Assembly (NCBI GenBank): GCA_036936605.1
Contig: JAUPFV010000005.1
Location: forward strand, 121,824,453-121,888,452
Reading direction: 5' to 3'
Length of the DNA: 64,000 nt
Origin: Limnanthes douglasii subsp. nivea
Lineage: Eukaryota > Streptophyta > Magnoliopsida > Brassicales > Limnanthaceae
The notes below the pieces were generated by a model. That model had not been told where the DNA came from. It saw only the letters and a program-made list of their open reading frames with translations, and searched no databases. Positions 33,734-43,911 of this stretch are shown piece after piece; positions within the stretch are counted from its first letter, which is position 1; the number at the start of each line of letters is the position of its first letter. The translations under genes and the position numbers were made by a program.

Positions 33734-35758
33734 TGCTTCAATCTATTATGTTTCTTTGACAACTTCTCTAAAACGCATCAGATCAACATGAGACAAAAAT
33801 AGTGCTAATGCCATTTGTACTTCAGCCTCTTCATCTGAAATCCTTTCCCCACTTTCATAATCTTGCATCCATATCGGTTCTATATGACTTATTTCTAATG
33901 TATTTCAGGTTGAGATGACATGCCATTATTTTCACCAATGACATCTTCCTCAACAACTTTGATCCATTCATCATTCTCCTCTCTAGTAGTGTCATCTTTT
34001 CTCCATGCAAGAGTATCATCTGAATTTTTCACATCAGCATTCAAATCCAACTTCTCTTCCTCTTTGAATATTACATCCCGACTAATGACAATTTTCTTTG
34101 AAGTTGGATCATAAAGTTGGTATGTGCACATGACCTATGCAACCAAAAATTCTGAAATAGCCCACACTTGGTTTAATTCCACTCCAACACTCTTTTGGAA
34201 CCATATCACTTACAACACTTGTCACACTTCTATTCAATACATGACACGTCCACTTAGCCACCTCAGCCCAAAAATTATTTGGCATGCTCTATTCTGCGAG
34301 TAGACATCTGACCATGTTCATGATTGTGCGATTTTGTCTCTCGGCTACTCCATTTTGTTGAGGAGTGTAAGCGGTAGTTAGTTGTCTTCTGATTTCATTT
34401 TCTTCGCAAAATTGGTTGAAGCTATTTGAAGTAAATTCCCCCCTTCTATCAGTTCTCAGACACCATATAAATTTGATAGCTTTCTTTTTTATAAAGCTTT
34501 TGAAGTTTTTAAAAACTACAAAGCGTCATTTTTTTTGATACAAAATATATCCCACTTTTGTGACTATAATCATCTACCAACAAGAATATGTAACTTTTTC
34601 CACTTTGAGAAGCAGGAGATATCGGCCTACATAAGTCTGCATGAACAAGCTTCAGTTTCTCTATTGCTCGCCACTGACTTTTCTTGACATGATTTTCCGA
34701 TGTTGTTTTCTAATATTGCATACTTCACACACTTTCATTGCCTCTTCCATTTAAGGTAATCCTTTTACCATTTATTTTTCTTGCATAGTCTTGATGCATG
34801 TGTTGCTCAAATGTCTATAGCTTGTGCCATAAACCCCATGACTCATCCTCTTTTACTTTCAGACATCTATTTAGACCAAATTTTCTAATTGCAGATATAG
34901 TGAACATGCAATTTATTGTCATTGTAGAGTTTATAATCAAACCGTTACAAGGATGGTAGATTTACATGCTCATTGGTCGATCAAAATATTTAAACCCCTT
35001 TCTTGAATTTGCCCAACACTCAGTAGATTATTAGTCAGTTCAGGAACAAAAAACACAACCGTTAGTATTTGGGTCAGCCATTCGACTTCAAATTCACATA
35101 TCATTTTTCCATCACCTCTATTCATGAGCTATTGCCTAGTTTTACTCCATGCTTCAATTTTTGATTGTGCTCAACAAAACAATATTTGTTACCTTCATAT
35201 GATTTGAGCAATCAAAATCGATAAACCAAATCTCTCTTCAACCTCTTTGATATTTATAAGAGCTATTAAAAGTAATTCTTCTCTTTCATCGAACTCGACG
35301 TAGTTTGTTTTTTTTTGTCCATTTATGCGCTTGTATTGATAGTCTCGTAGCGTATGACACCTGAAGCACTCAACGTTAGCTCTGTTAGTAGTCCATCATC
35401 TTCCACCTCTTCCCCGCCTCTCGAGAAATTACTTTCCCCTCTACCAAAACTACTTCTTTCATTGCCTTGTCTATAGTTGCATTCACCCTCGAATTTCAAT
35501 ACTTGTTCTTTAGAGACCTTGTGTCGTAGATTCTATTCATGAACAAGTAATGAGCTTTGCAACTCATCGACTGTTTTCGATTAATATCTTTTGACTTCTC
35601 AATTGAATATACAATATAATTGAAATCAGACTATACAATATAATTGAAATCGTCAGTCATCGTGCGTAGGATTTTCTCAACAATCTTTACATCTTCCAGG
35701 TCTTCTCCACAATTTCTCATGTTATTTTCTATGACTACGACTCTTCGAAAATAACCTA

Positions 35759-36157
35759 TCACTGTCTCACCTTTTTCATCTCCTCTGTTTCAAACAATCT
35801 TCGGAGCCTTTGGAGTTGAGCACGCTTCACTCTTTCATTGCAATGATACTTGGTCTTCATTTCTTCCCAAAGTTGTTTGGATGTTTGCTTTTGAGTATTG
35901 GTCTTCAAAATAATCTTGTTAATGGAATGAAACATATAATTATTTGCCTTCATATCTTTAAGCCTAGATTCATCTAACATCTTATGCTGCACTGCCGTCA
36001 ACACTTCACCTTCTCCAGGTTCCTTGTGACCTGGTTGAATCACACACAAATACTTTTTTGAACGTAAGAGATTCTCCATGAGTGAACTACAGTGATCGTA
36101 AGCTCTATCAAATTTGGACACACATGGGGCACTGGAATTGTTTGATTCAGATGCCAT
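35759..36157 (-). pseudogene. Copia gag fragment
   Basis: 132 open codons from ATG 36157 that read KFDRAYDHCSSLMENLLRSK, then KQLWEEMKTKYHCNERVKRA and LQRLRRLFE. This is the copia gag (UBN2/DUF4219) pattern, normally leading to a CCHC knuckle. The frame is lost after 35759. It is the best-kept part of this element. Confidence 0.7.
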
Positions 36158-36159
36158 TT

Positions 36160-36395
36160 TTCAGACTTTCTTCACTCTTGTTTCACATTGTCTTCACTTT
36201 TTCTTCACTCAAAACATTATTGTTTCACACTTTCATCACTCTTTCTTCACTCAAACACTCTTGTTTTACTCAAGCGCACATTCTTCTCACTCAAATTGTT
36301 TTACTCAAAACACACATACCTCACTCTTTCCGTGTTTCACTCAAACACACATACTCACACTAAGTTTTACACAAACATATCTCTTTTGCTCTAAT
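36160..36395 (-). repeat. Simple repeat-like leader of the copia element
   Basis: Repeats of 'tttcttcactcaaa' and 'cactcaaacacac' on the plus strand between the primer site and gag. Long open frames across it are due to the repeat structure. Confidence 0.45.
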
Positions 36396-37109
36396 ACCAT
36401 GTTAGAATTACAAGACATTTCGATAATGACATCTAAATATGAAAAAGTAATATGCAAAGAGAATAAAACACAATGTAGAAACTGCAGCACAAGGTGGTTT
36501 TAAATAGCCTACAAGAAGCGCTACATATTTCAGTCATAAATGATAGCCTATATTGACCGGAATAGTAACAACTACAATATTAATTAATGTAACGTCTAAA
36601 TTACAAATTCATATAACGTCTAATTATTAAATAAAATAATTAAATCAATCCCAATAAATTTGAGATTTAATTCTGAATAATGTAAAAATTAGATTAAAAA
36701 ATAAACAACTTAAATAAAATCTAAAGTTTTAGATTATTTTGGGATATAGTCTTTCATAGATAAAATTTAACAAGTTCTAGTGTTCATAGATTTGAATTTG
36801 AATTCAAAATTCAAATCTATAATATTTAGTAACTTTTCCTCAAGTTATTAAAAAAAGGAACCGTTTCTATTGGTGCTTGAAGAACAAGTCAGAATGATTT
36901 CTAACAAGTGTAATCATAATCATGGCATGTAATATTTTTAGTTTTAGAAATTATAGAATTATTATATTCCACGATTATGATTTAAAAGCGTGTAAAAAGT
37001 TCAAAGGATTGGCGAATACAACAATTTGATTTCCGACTAGATTTTTATATTTAACTCGTTATATTTAAATCTGAGTTTGAGTTGTGATGTATACATTGTA
37101 TCATCGGTT

Positions 37110-37343
37110 TTTTTTTTTTTTTTTTTTTATCGGAAGGAATCCGCAGCTGCTACTCAGAGTGCAATGAGTGTGTACAAGTAAACCCTCAGTCTGACGCGAT
37201 AACCTGCAAACCAACGCCAAAAGTTAAACCACATAAAGTGACTGGCTCAGCCGAGAAAGTATATGTAGAGAGACTAACCAACGCCAGAAGATAAACTATA
37301 TAAAATGACTGGCTCAGCTAAAAAAGTGTATGTAGAAGGATTC
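37110..37343 (-). mobile_element. SINE copy 1 (5'-truncated, internally duplicated)
   Basis: On the minus strand this copy shares the body of SINE copy 2, including 'cagactgagggtttac' and 'ctcattgca', and ends in about 18 A's (plus-strand T run 37112-37129). The tRNA-like head is missing. A second partial body unit ('accaacgccagaagataaac', plus strand 37279-37298) is fused in, so it is rearranged. Confidence 0.6.
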
Positions 37344-37357
37344 TATATCATCATTAT

Positions 37358-37609
37358 TATTTATTTTTATTTTTTTATTTTTTATTTTTTTTTCTCGGAG
37401 GGAACCCTCAGCCGCTACTCATGGTGCAATGAGTGCGCACAGGGTAAACCCTCAGTCTGACGCGATAGCCTGCAAACCAACGCCAGAAGGTAAACCACAC
37501 AAGGTGACAGGCTCAGCCGAGAAAGCGTATGTAGAGGGACTCGAACTCATGACCTTTTGGTTATAAGAATGCCATACTCAACCAACTCGGCTACCCCTTT
37601 GGGGGCCTA
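37358..37609 (-). mobile_element. tRNA-derived SINE, full length
   Basis: The minus strand begins with a tRNA-like head: A box TAGCCGAGTTGG and B box GAGTTCGAGTCCC, the internal RNA polymerase III promoter. A ~180-bp body and an A/T-rich tail follow. The 14-bp direct repeat tatatcatcattat flanks it at 37344-37357 and 37610-37623. It has no coding capacity and would rely on a LINE. The head resembles a tRNA with a TAT anticodon loop, but the parent tRNA is not certain. Confidence 0.8.
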
Positions 37610-37629
37610 TATATCATCATTATATACAT

Positions 37630-38466
37630 AAAAACATTTGATTCTACCCGTTATTTAGTAGAATTTAAAAAGACCATGGAAACGAACCTTTCAGTTTTGA
37701 AACCGGTCTTTATCAGTTTTATACTTTTACTGCATTTAAAAGTGCAGTTTTATATGGTTATACCTCGTTTTAGGTCCTCTTTAATAGTAGGTTTTTCCAG
37801 AAATTTCTATTTATTTACAGAATATTTCATAGACTTTTAATATAAACAATTCAATCCAAATAATTTCATTATTTTTTAATTATTCATTTTACCTTTTTTT
37901 CCATTCTATTTCATTCTCAATTTACATTTATTAACTTTATAATAAATAATATAACCTATATTATTAATTATTAATTAACATTAATATTTTTATAATTTTT
38001 TTACAATATTATTTATTTTAAATTTATGTAATAAATTTATTTGTTTAATTTTTATTTACGATAAATTAATATATATATTGTAAAATTGGTCGTGGATGAA
38101 ATTTTTTTCGTAAATGTAAGTAAATCAACATCATTGTTTATTTATTTTTTTTAAAAATTAAGTTTGTAATGAATCTTTAAATTTATTTTAATAATTTATT
38201 ATGTTTGTCCATTTTCGATTTATAAAAGAGTCTATGAAGTTAAGTAAACGTTGCCTTATTTATAAATTCTAAAATTTTAAAACCTTGAAATACATAACGT
38301 ATCACCAATCACGTTAACGATAATATACAATAATTATCTTGAAAAGACCGAGAAGGTCAGATGTGAAAAATTGACATGCAATTGTAACAATTAACGATTG
38401 GTTAAACGCACTTACAAATTGATAAACTTTAGTGCGAAAATCAATGAATATTCAAATGGATACTTA
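37630..38466. other. AT-rich stretch without a recognisable gene
   Basis: Very high A/T, no family-like translation. It borders the target-site copy ataag of the next element. Confidence 0.4.
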
Positions 38467-38471
38467 ATAAG

Positions 38472-38838
38472 TGATGCAGACAGATTAGCGCTAGAATTTA
38501 TGAAGACATGCGATCACCCGAAGAATGCAGCGAATTGACAGTTTCGGAGCTCCCGGTGTCCGATTTTGACCCACATCACCTTATTTCGAAGGGAACGACG
38601 CCACGATTACAAGTCACCAGCTACGCTCGTGACATATGACATTTTTTGGGCATTCGGAGTCGTTTACTATTTTATTTCGAATTTTTAATTACTTTATGGC
38701 ATTTTTGGTATTTTCATATTAGGGTTTTCATTCGAACTCTTATTTAAACAGACTTTGTTTACGATGTAAGGGAGTTGAATTTTGATAAAGAAAATTAGGG
38801 TTTCCCTATATTGGCCTCTCTGCGTTTACTCTGTATCA
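38472..38838 (+). repeat. 5' LTR of the decayed gypsy element
   Basis: 367 bp, TGATGCAG...TATCA. About 20 differences from the 3' LTR at 42429-42794, so far older than the Tat insertion. Confidence 0.9.
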
Positions 38839-38869
38839 TATTGGTATCAGACACAGGCAGTCCTGCGAG

Positions 38870-39785
38870 ATGGTGCGAGGAAGAACCAGAGGTCGCAGCG
38901 GCGTTGCTGTGGAAGGAGATGCGAGTGATTTCGGAGATCGCGAGAATGCTAACCTGCGTCGTCAGATCGAGTATCTTTCCCGTCAGATGACTGAACTTAC
39001 TGTCAGGCAACCCGGTGTGGAAGCTGAAGGTCCCGATAACCCTTTTTGAGAAAGGTCAGAACGGAATGCTTTTTAGGACCGCCGCTGGGAGCTTGGATTT
39101 AAGGTCAACATTCCTGACTTTGATGGTTGCCTTCAGACGAAGGAGTTTGTTGATTGGTTATCCCAGGTTGAGGAGGTGCTGGACTTTAATGAAGTTCCTG
39201 AGGAGAGACGGGTAGCTTTGGTTACCATCCACCTGCGCGGCAGGGCACAAGCTTGGTGGCAGCAGGTGAAAAAGATCCAAGCGCGTGAAGGCAAGGAGCA
39301 AGTACGTAATTGGGAGAAGTTCAAGAAGAAAATCCGCAAGGCATTCTTGCCTTACAATTTCGAGCGATGATTGCTCCAGCGTTTCCAGAATCTTCGTCAG
39401 GGATCACGCTCTGTGGACGATTATACGGAGGAGTTATTTTAGTTGCTTGCTCGTACAGATGTGAACGAGTCAACCCATCAGCGGGTATCCCTCTATATTG
39501 GGGGGTTGCGCCCTCAACTCTAGGATGTGTTGAACATGTTTGACTTGTTGTCTGTTTCGGAAGCTCATCGGCGTGTCCTCCAGGCAGAGAAACAGTTGGC
39601 TTGACGGACCCTGATTGGCGTACAGACTGGTGCTCATACAGGGACCTCAGCGCCCGCACCAGTTCCACGTCCAACCCCTGATCAGGCCCCTCCTGAGCGC
39701 GGTGCGACCAGCCGTTCTGCTGGTAAGTTACGTTGCTTTGGCTGTGGTGAGTTAGGGAATCGTCAGGTAGAGTGTCCGAATGCTG
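38870..39785 (+). pseudogene. Gypsy gag with damaged zinc knuckle
   Basis: Translation from ATG 38870 gives an Arg-rich start, then (after stops near 39046 and 39073) VNIPDFDGCLQTKEFVDWL, HLRGRAQAWWQQ and FKKKIRKAFLPYNFER of the gag capsid domain. Further on, 39733-39777 encodes CFGCGELGNRQVEC, in which the metal-binding His of C-x2-C-x4-H-x4-C is Asn. At least five stops are present. Confidence 0.75.
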
Positions 39786-39877
39786 CAGGTGCTAGGGGTC
39801 TTTTCTCTCACGAGGCGTTTGAACCGGCTGCCATTGTTCCTGATGGTCTCCCAAAGTTTGATACATATAATAATGAT

Positions 39878-41110
39878 GTGACTAAGGTCGCGGAGGTGGT
39901 TGTGACTGGTGATGTTGGTGCAGTTTTGATGGTACGACACACTTTTCTTTCCCCTCGTGTTCCTGATCAGAGTGACTGGCGACGGAATAATGTGTTTCAG
40001 TCCACTTGTACGATTGGCGGTAAGGTGCGCACCTTCATTATTGATGCTGGTAGCTGTGAGAATGTAATTTCTAAGACAACGGTGTCGAAGTTCGGGTTGA
40101 AATTAGAGCCGCACACCAAGCTATACAAGCTGGTCTGACTGAGTAAAGGTACTGATATCACTGTGTCTAAACGTGTGCTTGTATCATTTTCTATGGGGCA
40201 GACATACAGGGATGAGGTGTTTTGTGATGTAGTGCCTATGGACGCTTGTCACTTATTGCTTGGCCGCCCTTGGCAGTATGATTTGTCTGTTGTGCATGAT
40301 GGTCGTGCAAATACTTATTCATTCTTTTTTCGGGGTAAGAAGATTGTTCCAGTGCCACTAAAGCCTCGGTCCCTCAGTATTGGCTCTGGTCCTTCCACAA
40401 CGACCTTGCTGTCCCGTGCTCCTTTTCAAGCGGCCATGGAAGAAGCTGGTGTAGTCTTCTTGTTGTTTTGTGATCCTGTTGTGACTGATTCTCGTGCGGA
40501 CCCTAGCCTTGCAGTTTAGTCTCTTTTGCAGGAGTTTGCAGATGTGTTTCGTGAGACTTTACCCCCCGAGTTACCTCCTCTAAGGTATATTCAACATCAA
40601 ATCGACCTGGTTCATGGTACTTCTCTCCCAAATCGGCACCACTATCGCATGAGCCCGAAGGAGCATGAAGAATTACGTCGACAGGTGGAGGATTTGTTGG
40701 AGAAGGGGCATGTTTGAGAAAGTCCCAGTCCATGTGCAGTTCCGGCGTTGCTGACACAGAAGAAAGATGGTTCCTGGCGTATGTGTGTGGACAACGAGCT
40801 ATTAACAAGATCACTGTTCGCTACAGGTTTCCTATACCTCGTCTGGATGATCTTTTAGACCAGTTGGATGATGCTTCTGCGTTCAGCAAGCTTGATTTGA
40901 AGAGTGGATACCATCAGATTCGGATTCGTCCTGGTGATGAGTGGAAGACGGCGTTTAAGACGCGTGAGGGACTGTTCGAGTGGCTGATGATGCCATTTGG
41001 CCTGTCTAACGCGCCGAGCACTTTCATGCGTGTCATGAATCAGACATTGAGGCCTTTCATCGGTAAATTTGTTGTTGTTTACTTCGATGATATTCTGATT
41101 TATAGCTCTG
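39878..41110 (+). pseudogene. Gypsy protease and reverse transcriptase, truncated
   Basis: Protease appears near 40030 as FIIDAGSCENVIS (active-site triplet D-A-G instead of D-S/T-G) and LLLGRPWQYD at about 40254. RT runs from about 40526 ([17 protein letters not shown]) through [17 protein letters not shown] (about 40875) to YFDDILIYS (about 41080-41106). It breaks off there. Stops at 40136, 40517 and 40716 interrupt the frame. RNase H is absent by deletion: the next residues belong to integrase. Confidence 0.78.
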
Positions 41111-42495
41111 GACCGACATCAATATTGATTTTGTTCTTGGATTACCTCGGATTCAGCACAGATTCGACTCTATTTTATGGTGGTTGATCATTTTTCTAAG
41201 ATGGTACACTTCATTCTATGTAGAAAGACATCTGACGCAGTGTGTGTCGCGCAACTTTTCTTTCGAGAGATTTACAGCATTCATGGCCTCCCTAGTGCCA
41301 TTGTTTCTGACCGTGACACCAGGTTTGTGAGTCATTTCTGGCGCAGCTTATGGCACATGGTGAATACGCAGCTCAGTTTTAGTAGTGCCTGGTGAGGTTA
41401 ATTTATGTCCGAGGGTAATTTGGTAATTTATTTTAGAGTTTGTGAAGGTTGGTATGTGTTTAATATTTTGAGTAGAGAGTAGAGAGTAGAGGGAGAATTA
41501 AGCAGCCTGGTTGCAGTTAATTTTCATTACCCATATTTAATATAGGTGGTTGGGTATTTATACCCTTTCATTTGGGCTTTATGGGTTTTCGGGTCATGTT
41601 TAATGGACCCGGGTCATGTTTAAAGACCCATGAGCTCTTAGTAGGAGAGCAAGCAGCTTAGTCAAGAAGTGTTTAGGTTTTTTAGTACTTTTGTCATAGT
41701 TCGAACAGTTCAATGGGCTAAGTGTTCGAAGTGGCCTGTCCGGTCTAGTGGCCTTGGTCCGATCTGTCCCTGTCCGGAGCGGAAGCATTATTCGGACTCA
41801 TCAGTGCCTACCACCTCCAGACTGATGGTCAGACAGAAGTGGTTAACCGTTCCCTCGGTAAATTGTTGCGTAGCCTGGTGGAAGATCACCCAAAGGCGTG
41901 GGATCAACGCCTACCGCAGGCAGAGTTTTCCCACAACCATGCCCTTAACCGCTCGATGAGTCTTTGTCCTTTCCAAGTGATGTATGGTGTTGTGCCCCGG
42001 GGTCCTGTCGACTTGCTCGTCCTGCCCAGTAAAATTCGTGTTCACACAACTGCTGATGAGCTTGTCTTGCAGATTCGCCAAACCCACCAGTAGACATACG
42101 ATCAGCTTGTCTTGAGTACCGCCAAGTATAAGTCTCAAGCATATCATCATCGCCGTCCTGTACAGTTCAAAGTTAGTGACTATGTGTGGGCAGTTCTAAC
42201 CAAGGCTCGGTACCCTGTCGGTGAGTACAACAAACTGGCCGCCCGGAAGATTGGCCCTGTTGAGATAGTAGAGAGGATCAACCCAAATGCTTATCGGTTG
42301 CGCTTGCCTAGCCATCTCTGTACGTCTGATGTCTTTAATGTTAAGCATCTGATTCCTTACGCAGGTGACTCTTCTGACGAGGAGACTGGTTCTGATTCGA
42401 GGGCGAATCTTCTCTACCTCAGAGGGGATGATGCAGACAGATTAGCGCTAGAATTTATGAAGACAGGCGATCACCCGAAGAATGCAGCGAATTGA
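41111..42495 (+). pseudogene. Gypsy integrase, split by a solo LTR
   Basis: 41112-41384 covers the first part of the catalytic core ([12 protein letters not shown] and IVSDRDTRFVSHFW). After the solo LTR, 41804-42092 resumes with YHLQTDGQTEVVNRSL, which carries the catalytic Glu. A stop at 42091 and then 42112-42495 give the C-terminal region (PVQFKVSDYVWA, VFNVKHLIPY). The zinc-binding N-terminus is missing. Confidence 0.78.
41390..41803. repeat. Solo LTR related to the Tat element LTRs
   Basis: 414 bp, TGGTGAGG...ACTCATCA, flanked by TSD gtgcc (41385-41389 and 41804-41808). It shares with 19157-19640 blocks such as 'gagggagaattaagcagcct', 'gacccgggtcatgtttaaag' and the final 'ttcggactcatca'. 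The minus strand has an intact TATAAATACCC box. It is shorter and clearly diverged, so it comes from a related subfamily. Removing it restores the integrase codons exactly. Confidence 0.88.
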
Positions 42496-42794
42496 CAGTT
42501 TCAGAGCTCCCGGTGTCCGATTTTGACCCACAACACCTTATTTCGAAAGGAACAACGCCACGATTACAAGTCACCAGCTAAGCTCGTGACATATGGCGTT
42601 TTTGCGGCATTCAGAGTTGTTTACTATTTTATTTCGAATTTTTATTACTTTAAGGCATTTTTGGTATTTTCATATTAGGGTTTTCATTCGAACTCTGATT
42701 TAAACAGACTTTGTTTACGATGAAAGGGAGTTGGATTTTGATAAAGAAAATTAAGGTTTCCCTATATTGGCTTCTCTGCGTTTACTCTATATCA
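42429..42794 (+). repeat. 3' LTR of the decayed gypsy element
   Basis: 366 bp. Starts inside the last pol codons and is followed by the target-site copy ataag at 42795-42799. Confidence 0.9.
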
Positions 42795-42799
42795 ATAAG

Positions 42800-42960
42800 T
42801 CCCGCCTAAGTTGTGAGAAGTGTTTCGAATTGGAAGAAGCTGTGTAAAGATTTAGAATTGGAAAATGTTATGAGAAGTGATTTGAATTGGGAAAGGGTTG
42901 TGAGAAATGTTGCGAATTGGAAAAGTTGTGACAAGTGTTTTGAATTGGAAGAAGTTAATG
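42800..42960. repeat. Short degenerate repeats (gtgagaagtgttttgaattgg)
   Basis: Four or five drifted copies of a unit like gtgagaagtgtttcgaattgg, about 35-40 bp apart. They directly precede the ~84-bp array. Confidence 0.5.
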
Positions 42961-42989
42961 ATTTTATGTATTTATAGAAAATTTGTGGG

Positions 42990-43775
42990 GAGTTGAAGTT
43001 AGTGGGTGTATTTTTTATCTTGAAGATAATTGAATAAACTTTTTGTCAAATCATAAATAAAGTTTGGAAATATGGGTGGAAGTTAGTGGGTGTATTTTAT
43101 ATCTTGAAGATAATTGAGTAAGCTTTTTGTCTAATCAGAAATAAAGTTTGGAAAAATGGGTGGAAGTTAGTGGGTGTGTTTTATATCTTGAAGATAATTG
43201 AGTAAGCTTTTTGTCAAATCAAAAAATAAAGTTTGGAAAGATGGGTGGAAGTTAGTGGGTGTATTTTATATCTTGAAGATAATTGAGTAAGCTTTTTGTC
43301 AAATCAGAAATAAAGTTTGGAAAGATGGGTGGAAGTTAGTGGGTGTATATCTTTATCTTGAAGATAATTGAGTAAGCTTTTTGTCAAATCAGAAATAAAG
43401 TTTGGAAAGATGGGTGGAAGTTAGTGGGTGTATTTTATATCTTGAAGATAATTGAGTAAGCTTTTTGTCAAATCAGAAATAAAGTTTGGAAAGATGGGTG
43501 GAAGTTAGTGGGTGTCTTTTTTATCTTGAAGATAATTGAGTAAATTTTTTGTCAAATCAGAAATAAAGTTTGGAAAGATGGGTGGAAGTTAGCGGGTGTA
43601 TTTTTTGTCTTGAAGATAATTAAGTAAGATTTTTGTCAAATCAGAAATAAAGTTTAGAAAGATGGGTGGAAGTTAGTGGGTGTGTTTATTATATTGAAGA
43701 TAATTGAGTAAGTTTTTTGTCAAATCAGAAATAAAGTTTGGATAGATGGGTGGAAGTTAGTGGGTGTCTTTTTTT
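42990..43775 (+). repeat. Tandem array of a ~84-bp unit, about nine copies
   Basis: The marker 'aagtttgg' or a one-base variant starts at 43060, 43144, 43229, 43313, 43398, 43482, 43566, 43650 and 43734, a period of 84-85 bp. Each unit contains 'gatgggtggaagttagtggg' and 'atcttgaagataattgagta'. Units are close to identical, so the array is young or homogenised. It ends just before the TATA box of the SANT/NAM-associated pseudogene. Confidence 0.9.
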
Positions 43776-43786
43776 TTTATCTTGAA

Positions 43787-43902
43787 TGGTATAAATAGAC
43801 AAGGTTAGAACCAAACTAATTCATAACATTTCAGAAACATTTATCTCAAAGGAAAATAATAGCCTCTCTCTCTAAAAAACCTCTCTTTTCTACCAAACAA
43901 AT
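43787..43902 (+). promoter_or_regulatory. TATA box and leader next to the tandem array
   Basis: TATAAATAGA at 43791-43800 follows 'atcttgaatgg', a variant of the array unit's 'atcttgaagataattg'. A CT-rich leader (cctctctctctaaaaaacctctc) precedes the first coding-like sequence at about 43912. Confidence 0.5.
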
Positions 43903-43911
43903 GTAAAAAAA

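Larger units (their letters stand above)
31956..36656 (-). mobile_element. Decayed Ty1/copia element with both LTRs, minus strand
   Basis: LTRs of about 257 bp lie at about 31956-32214 and 36400-36656; they share 'catttcgataatgac', 'aatagcctacaagaagcg' and 'attgaccggaatagtaaca'. Beside the right LTR the minus strand reads TGGTATTAGAGC (36399-36388), one mismatch from the initiator-tRNA-Met primer site. Beside the left LTR is a purine tract (AAGGGAGGGATT, 32226-32215). In minus order: gag (36157-35759), a damaged knuckle (about 35370-35340), integrase with YTPQQNGVAERQNRTI (about 34372-34325), RT (33733-33276), and RNase H with HRRTKHIDARYH and IADIMTKPL (32450-32300). Stops and shifts make it inactive. 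A 5-bp TSD (taaat) is possible but not secure. Confidence 0.82.
31830..36870. repeat. Old copia LTR (family of 54.6-55.3 kb) split by a younger copia element
   Basis: The left piece (about 31830-31963) has 'atcacatgttttatcga' and 'agataaaatatgtatcat'. The right piece (about 36657-36870) has 'gatttaattctgaataatgt' and 'ttagtaacttttc'. Both match the uninterrupted sequence at 54627-55020 in the same order and orientation. No internal region of the older element is attached on either side, so it is probably a solo LTR or a fragment. Confidence 0.6.
38472..42794 (+). mobile_element. Decayed Ty3/gypsy element with a solo LTR inserted in it
   Basis: LTRs at 38472-38838 and 42429-42794 (TG...CA, about 94-95% alike by eye), flanked by TSD ataag (38467-38471 and 42795-42799). 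The primer site TGGTATCAGA (38842-38851) fits initiator tRNA-Met, and CAGAGGGGA (42420-42428) is the polypurine tract. Gag, a knuckle, protease, RT and integrase occur in order, with stops and shifts. RNase H and the integrase N-terminus are gone. The end of the integrase reading frame runs into the 3' LTR, with no clear chromodomain. A 414-bp LTR of another family interrupts integrase at 41390-41803. The lineage below Ty3/gypsy is not decided. Confidence 0.9.

Noticed and set aside
34000..35500. Intact copia polyprotein
   Set aside because: Motifs of integrase and RT occur in order, but frame changes and stops are too frequent for one reading frame.
36114..36503. Plus-strand open frames rich in His, Ser and Thr
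   Set aside because: They come from the TTCACTCAAA-type repeats in the leader of the minus-strand copia element and read into its LTR.
37540..37609. Stand-alone tRNA gene
   Set aside because: The A and B boxes are in place, but the sequence continues as a SINE body with an A-rich tail and has a TSD, and the cloverleaf is imperfect.
42990..43775. CRISPR-like array
   Set aside because: Units of 84-85 bp follow one another directly without unique spacers, in a plant nuclear context with no cas genes. It is an ordinary tandem repeat.
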